Assembly: GCA_046538735.1 (NCBI GenBank)
Contig: JBKHII010000014.1
Coordinates: 1 to 64,000 of the forward strand
Direction of reading: 5' to 3'
DNA: 64,000 nucleotides
Source of the DNA: SLST01 sp046538735
GTDB lineage: Bacteria > Spirochaetota > Spirochaetia > DSM-27196 > SLST01
Shown: one piece after another, positions 61,368-64,000 of the stretch
Position numbering within the stretch: position 1 is the stretch's first letter
Layout: each line of letters starts with the position of its first letter
Notes under the pieces: generated by a model
What the model was told of the DNA's origin: nothing
What the model saw: only the letters and a program-made list of their open reading frames with translations
The model's database searches: none
Position numbers and translations under genes: made by a program

Positions 61368-62879
61368 ATGGAAGAGCAACTAGTAGTCCGGTTCACCACG
61401 GTTCGCGGAGAGCCCGCGCTCCCACGAACGATGTACACCGTAAACGAGCGCGGCTTCCCCTTCTTCAGCGAGTGGCGGATGGTCGGTCCCGGAGAGCTCG
61501 CGATCCGTTACCCGAAGGAGACGCCCTTCGCGATGGAGGTTCTCTGGGAGATCCCCGGCTTCGGGCGCGTGATCGTTACGGCCGACAATTCGGGAGAGCT
61601 CTACCGACCGGGCGGGCCTCCGGTCGACTTCCGAGCCGAGGCCGTCTCCTCCAAGGCGATCCGGCTGCGGCGCACGGTCGCCGAGCTGCGGGAGTCCGGC
61701 TATCAGATACCGGAGGATCTCGGGAAGCAGGTCGACGGTGTACTCTCCGGCCTGCGGCCGGCGCTGGACACTTCCAACCCCGAGCGGCGAGCTCGGCTCC
61801 TGGACGAGCTCCTGTGCACCGCCTTCCGGGCGGCCGAGGAGCTCGAGCTGCTTCGCGCACGCGCCGACCTGGACGCGATGAGCGTGAAGGACCGCCGTTC
61901 CAAGCTCTTCGGCTCATCGTTTTTCGATCCCGACGCCTCCGAGACGTTTCTCTACCGGTTCGAGGAGCTGTTCAACTTCGCGACGACCCCCTTCTATCGG
62001 CGCGCGGTCGAGCCCGAGGAGGGCAAGCCCGACTGGACGCCCCGGGACCGCCTCCTCGACTGGCTGGACGAGAAGGCGATTGAACGCAAGGGGCATCCGC
62101 TCTCGTGGTGGATCGAGCACGGCCTGGCCGACTGGATGAAGAAACTCAGCTACAAGACCCTGAAGGAAGTCATCTACCAGCAGGTCTACGATACCGTTTC
62201 CCGGTACAAGGACCGGATCCACATCTGGGACGTGATCAACGAGGCGCACGACCCGATCGTGAAGGGGAACGACCTCAACCTCAACGAAGAGCAGGTGTAT
62301 GAGGTCACCGAGCTCGCGTGTCGGGCCACGAGAGACGCCGACCCGAGCGCGATTCGCATCGTGAACGTGAACCGACCGTGGGGCGTCTATCGCTCCGAGT
62401 GGGAGACGATGGACCCCATGCATCCGATCGAGTACGTGGAGCGACTCGCGGAACGCGGTATCGAGTACGAAGTACTGGGCGTCCAGATGTACCACGGCGG
62501 ACCGGAGCACTACGTCCGCGACATGACCGAGCAGTCGGCGATGATCGACCGGTACCTGGCGCTCGGAAAGCCCGTCCACATCACGGAGGTGCAGACGCCC
62601 TCGTCCATGGAAGCCGATTCGAGCAAGTGGCTCGGCGGGCGTGTGGCGCCGAGCGGCTGGTGGCACCGGCCGTGGGATGCGGAGGTCCAGGCCGATTGGG
62701 CCGAGCAGTTCTACACGATCGCTGCGAGTAAGCGGAATCTGGAGGCGATCACGTGGTGGAGCCTGAGCGATCGCCGGACGTTCTGGCCGCACGGCGGGCT
62801 CCTGGACATGGACGACAACCCGAAGCCGGCGTACCACCGGCTGCTCTCGTTCATCCGGCGGCTCCAACAGGAGACGTAG
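61368..62879 (+). CDS. GH10-family glycoside hydrolase without signal peptide
   Basis: A 503-residue enzyme. The C-terminal 340 residues form a GH10 barrel: GHPLSWWIEHGLADWMKKL, acid/base Glu about 292 in IWDVINEAHD, YEVLGVQMYHGG, and nucleophile Glu about 407 in VHITEVQTP; ITWWSLSDRRTFW and GGLLDMDDNPKPAY close the barrel. The first 150 residues form an extra beta-rich and helical region not seen in classical xylanases. No signal or lipobox is present, so it should work in the cytoplasm on short xylo-oligosaccharides. A strong ribosome binding site (AAGGAGGT) precedes the ATG at 61368. Own transcript: a terminator lies upstream. Confidence 0.88.
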   Translation: MEEQLVVRFTTVRGEPALPRTMYTVNERGFPFFSEWRMVGPGELAIRYPKETPFAMEVLWEIPGFGRVIVTADNSGELYRPGGPPVDFRAEAVSSKAIRLRRTVAELRESGYQIPEDLGKQVDGVLSGLRPALDTSNPERRARLLDELLCTAFRAAEELELLRARADLDAMSVKDRRSKLFGSSFFDPDASETFLYRFEELFNFATTPFYRRAVEPEEGKPDWTPRDRLLDWLDEKAIERKGHPLSWWIEHGLADWMKKLSYKTLKEVIYQQVYDTVSRYKDRIHIWDVINEAHDPIVKGNDLNLNEEQVYEVTELACRATRDADPSAIRIVNVNRPWGVYRSEWETMDPMHPIEYVERLAERGIEYEVLGVQMYHGGPEHYVRDMTEQSAMIDRYLALGKPVHITEVQTPSSMEADSSKWLGGRVAPSGWWHRPWDAEVQADWAEQFYTIAASKRNLEAITWWSLSDRRTFWPHGGLLDMDDNPKPAYHRLLSFIRRLQQET

Positions 62880-62906
62880 GTCTCGCGATCGTTACGGTGG
62901 CGGGAT

Positions 62907-62928
62907 TGTTAGAATACTGTTAGGATGC
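62907..62928 (+). promoter_or_regulatory. Tandem 11-bp repeats upstream of the Na/Pi cotransporter (Pho-box-like)
   Basis: TGTTAGAATAC is directly followed by TGTTAGGATGC, two abutting 11-base units identical at 9 positions. PhoB/PhoP-type regulators bind tandem 11-bp repeats of this kind upstream of phosphate-uptake genes. The repeats end 28 bases before the ATG; the first contains TAGAAT, a possible -10. Confidence 0.5.
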
Positions 62929-62956
62929 GCTCGAATCCAATCACCGAGGTCCGACC

Positions 62957-64000
62957 ATGAGCGCACTCCTGCTGATACTCAACCTGATTGGCGGGTTGGG
63001 GATCTTCCTCGTCGGCATGCGATGGATGAGCGACGGAATCCATCGCCGCGCCGGGAATCGCCTCCGCTCGATCCTGCACCGACTCACGAGCAATCGCGTG
63101 GCCGGTGCGCTGACGGGACTCGGCGTCACCTCGCTCGTCCAGTCGTCGTCCGCGACTACGGTCCTCCTCGTGAGCCTGGTCAACGTGGGACTCGTCACGC
63201 TGCGTCAATCGATCGGGGTCGTGATGGGCGCGAACGTGGGGACCACGCTCACCGCGTGGATCGTCTCGCTGGTCGGGTTCAAGGTAAGCATCACCGACTT
63301 CGCCTTGCCCGCGATCGCCATCGCACTCCCGTTTCACTTCAGCAAGAACCAGTCGCGGCGCGAGTTCGCGGACATCCTGATCGGTTTCGGACTGCTCTTC
63401 CTGGGACTTCACCTGATGAAGGAGTCGGTACCCGACATTCGGTCGAATCCCGAGATACTCTCCTTCCTCCAGTACTGGTCGGGGATGGGCTACGTCTCGG
63501 TCCTCATCTTCATCGTGGTCGGAACAGTGCTCACGGTCGTGGTCCAGTCGTCGTCCGCCGCGATGGCGATTACGATCACGATGGCATTCCAGGGGTGGAT
63601 CAGCTTCCCGATCGCCGCGGCGATCGTCCTCGGGGAGAACATCGGGACCACGATCACCGCGTTCCTCGCGTCGCTCCCGATGAACGCGTCCGCGAAACGA
63701 ACGGCGCGGGCTCACATGCTGTTCAACCTCTTCGGCGTGGCGTGGATGCTCGCGGTGTTTTTCCCCTTCGTACGACTCGTCGATCTCATCTTCCCCGGCT
63801 CGGCCTCCGATCCCGCGAACATCCCGCTTCACCTCTCGCTCTTTCACACGCTGTTCAACGTGGCGAACACCTTCATCCTGCTGCCGTTCGTGGACCTCAT
63901 CGCGTTGATCGTGGAACGGATGGTTCCCGAGCGGAGGGAGGTCATCCACGGACCGTACCGGCTCAACCTCGTGCCCTCGAACATGCCGGAGGCGCTCGAG
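62957..64000 (+). CDS. Na+/phosphate cotransporter (NptA/PhoU-domain type), truncated by window edge
   Basis: The first 348 codons of a membrane protein that continues beyond the window. The frame starts at the ATG 62957 after GAGGT. The two internal repeats typical of Na/Pi type II cotransporters are visible: SLVQSSSATTVLLVSLVN and VVVQSSSAAMAITITMAF, each followed by GANVGTT and GENIGTT. About eight membrane helices are seen. The part after residue 330 (ERRE, HGPYRLNLVPSNMPEALE) looks like the start of the cytoplasmic PhoU-like tail. Function: sodium-coupled phosphate uptake or efflux. Confidence 0.92.
   Translation, partial: MSALLLILNLIGGLGIFLVGMRWMSDGIHRRAGNRLRSILHRLTSNRVAGALTGLGVTSLVQSSSATTVLLVSLVNVGLVTLRQSIGVVMGANVGTTLTAWIVSLVGFKVSITDFALPAIAIALPFHFSKNQSRREFADILIGFGLLFLGLHLMKESVPDIRSNPEILSFLQYWSGMGYVSVLIFIVVGTVLTVVVQSSSAAMAITITMAFQGWISFPIAAAIVLGENIGTTITAFLASLPMNASAKRTARAHMLFNLFGVAWMLAVFFPFVRLVDLIFPGSASDPANIPLHLSLFHTLFNVANTFILLPFVDLIALIVERMVPERREVIHGPYRLNLVPSNMPEALE

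Noticed and set aside
1..64000. Search for tRNA, rRNA, CRISPR arrays and long repeats
   Set aside because: No cloverleaf T-loop pattern, rRNA-like sequence, regularly spaced repeats or long duplicated segment was noticed by eye; a tRNAscan or Infernal run was not possible.

Overview
The window is GC-rich, gene-dense bacterial chromosome, most likely from a free-living saccharolytic spirochaete (Spirochaetota). This is inferred from several features together: both solute-binding proteins carry a spirochaete-style sequence (EGQAE, NAQAEEE) just after the signal peptide; lipoboxes are loose; a TamB/Omp85 pair shows a diderm envelope; a chemotaxis receptor is present; and there is a short histone-fold protein of a type known from Bdellovibrio and Leptospira. 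I cannot name the species. No rRNA, tRNA, CRISPR array or intact insertion sequence was found.

Layout. 1-7.7 kb: end of a short-chain dehydrogenase, a DinB-like protein, a PfkB sugar kinase, and a reverse-strand efflux operon (adaptor lipoprotein, RND pump, TolC) joined by stop/start overlaps. 8.0-12.8 kb: a reverse-strand operon of ten genes encoding a P-II-like protein, a PTS EIIA-like protein and an eight-subunit Mrp/Mbh-type cation antiporter module. 12.9-17.3 kb: a divergent histone-fold gene with a palindromic promoter, a phosphoribosyltransferase, an OsmC remnant, a ferric-reductase-like flavocytochrome, a metallo-beta-lactamase-fold protein and a decayed transposase. 17.4-29.6 kb: acyl-CoA synthetase, nitroreductase, SlyD, TamB, an Omp85 protein, YihY, a sulfotransferase and a flippase-like membrane protein.

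29.6-36.6 kb: a LacI regulator divergent from a five-gene family-5 ABC importer. A perfect 16-bp operator lies just downstream of a TTGACA promoter. 36.7-41 kb: a MocR-type regulator, a small lipoprotein, a secreted alpha/beta hydrolase, an AlgF-like protein and a structured 5' leader ahead of a small basic ORF. 41-45.2 kb: a four-gene RsbU/STAS/ATPase partner-switching operon with its own sigma70-like promoter.

45.4-55.7 kb: a soluble histidine kinase whose sensor is a LacI-type sugar-binding domain, then its NarL-type response regulator, a family-1 sugar ABC importer, a GH3 glycosidase and a broken chemotaxis receptor. 55.7-62.9 kb: an aldehyde dehydrogenase, a class III nucleotidyl cyclase, a lipoprotein GH5 cellulase with two CBM17/28-like modules, and a GH10 enzyme without a signal peptide. 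62.9-64 kb: a Na/Pi cotransporter that runs off the window, preceded by tandem 11-bp repeats.

Together the 30-37 kb and 45-63 kb parts read as a plant-polysaccharide utilisation region. A surface cellulase makes oligosaccharides, two ABC importers take them up, intracellular GH3 and GH10 enzymes finish digestion, and sensing is done by one classical LacI repressor and one LacI-domain histidine kinase. The most noteworthy items are that kinase module, the histone-fold gene with its palindrome, the hydrogenase-less Mbh-like antiporter operon with two regulatory-type genes at its head, and the structured leader at 40.95-41.06 kb.
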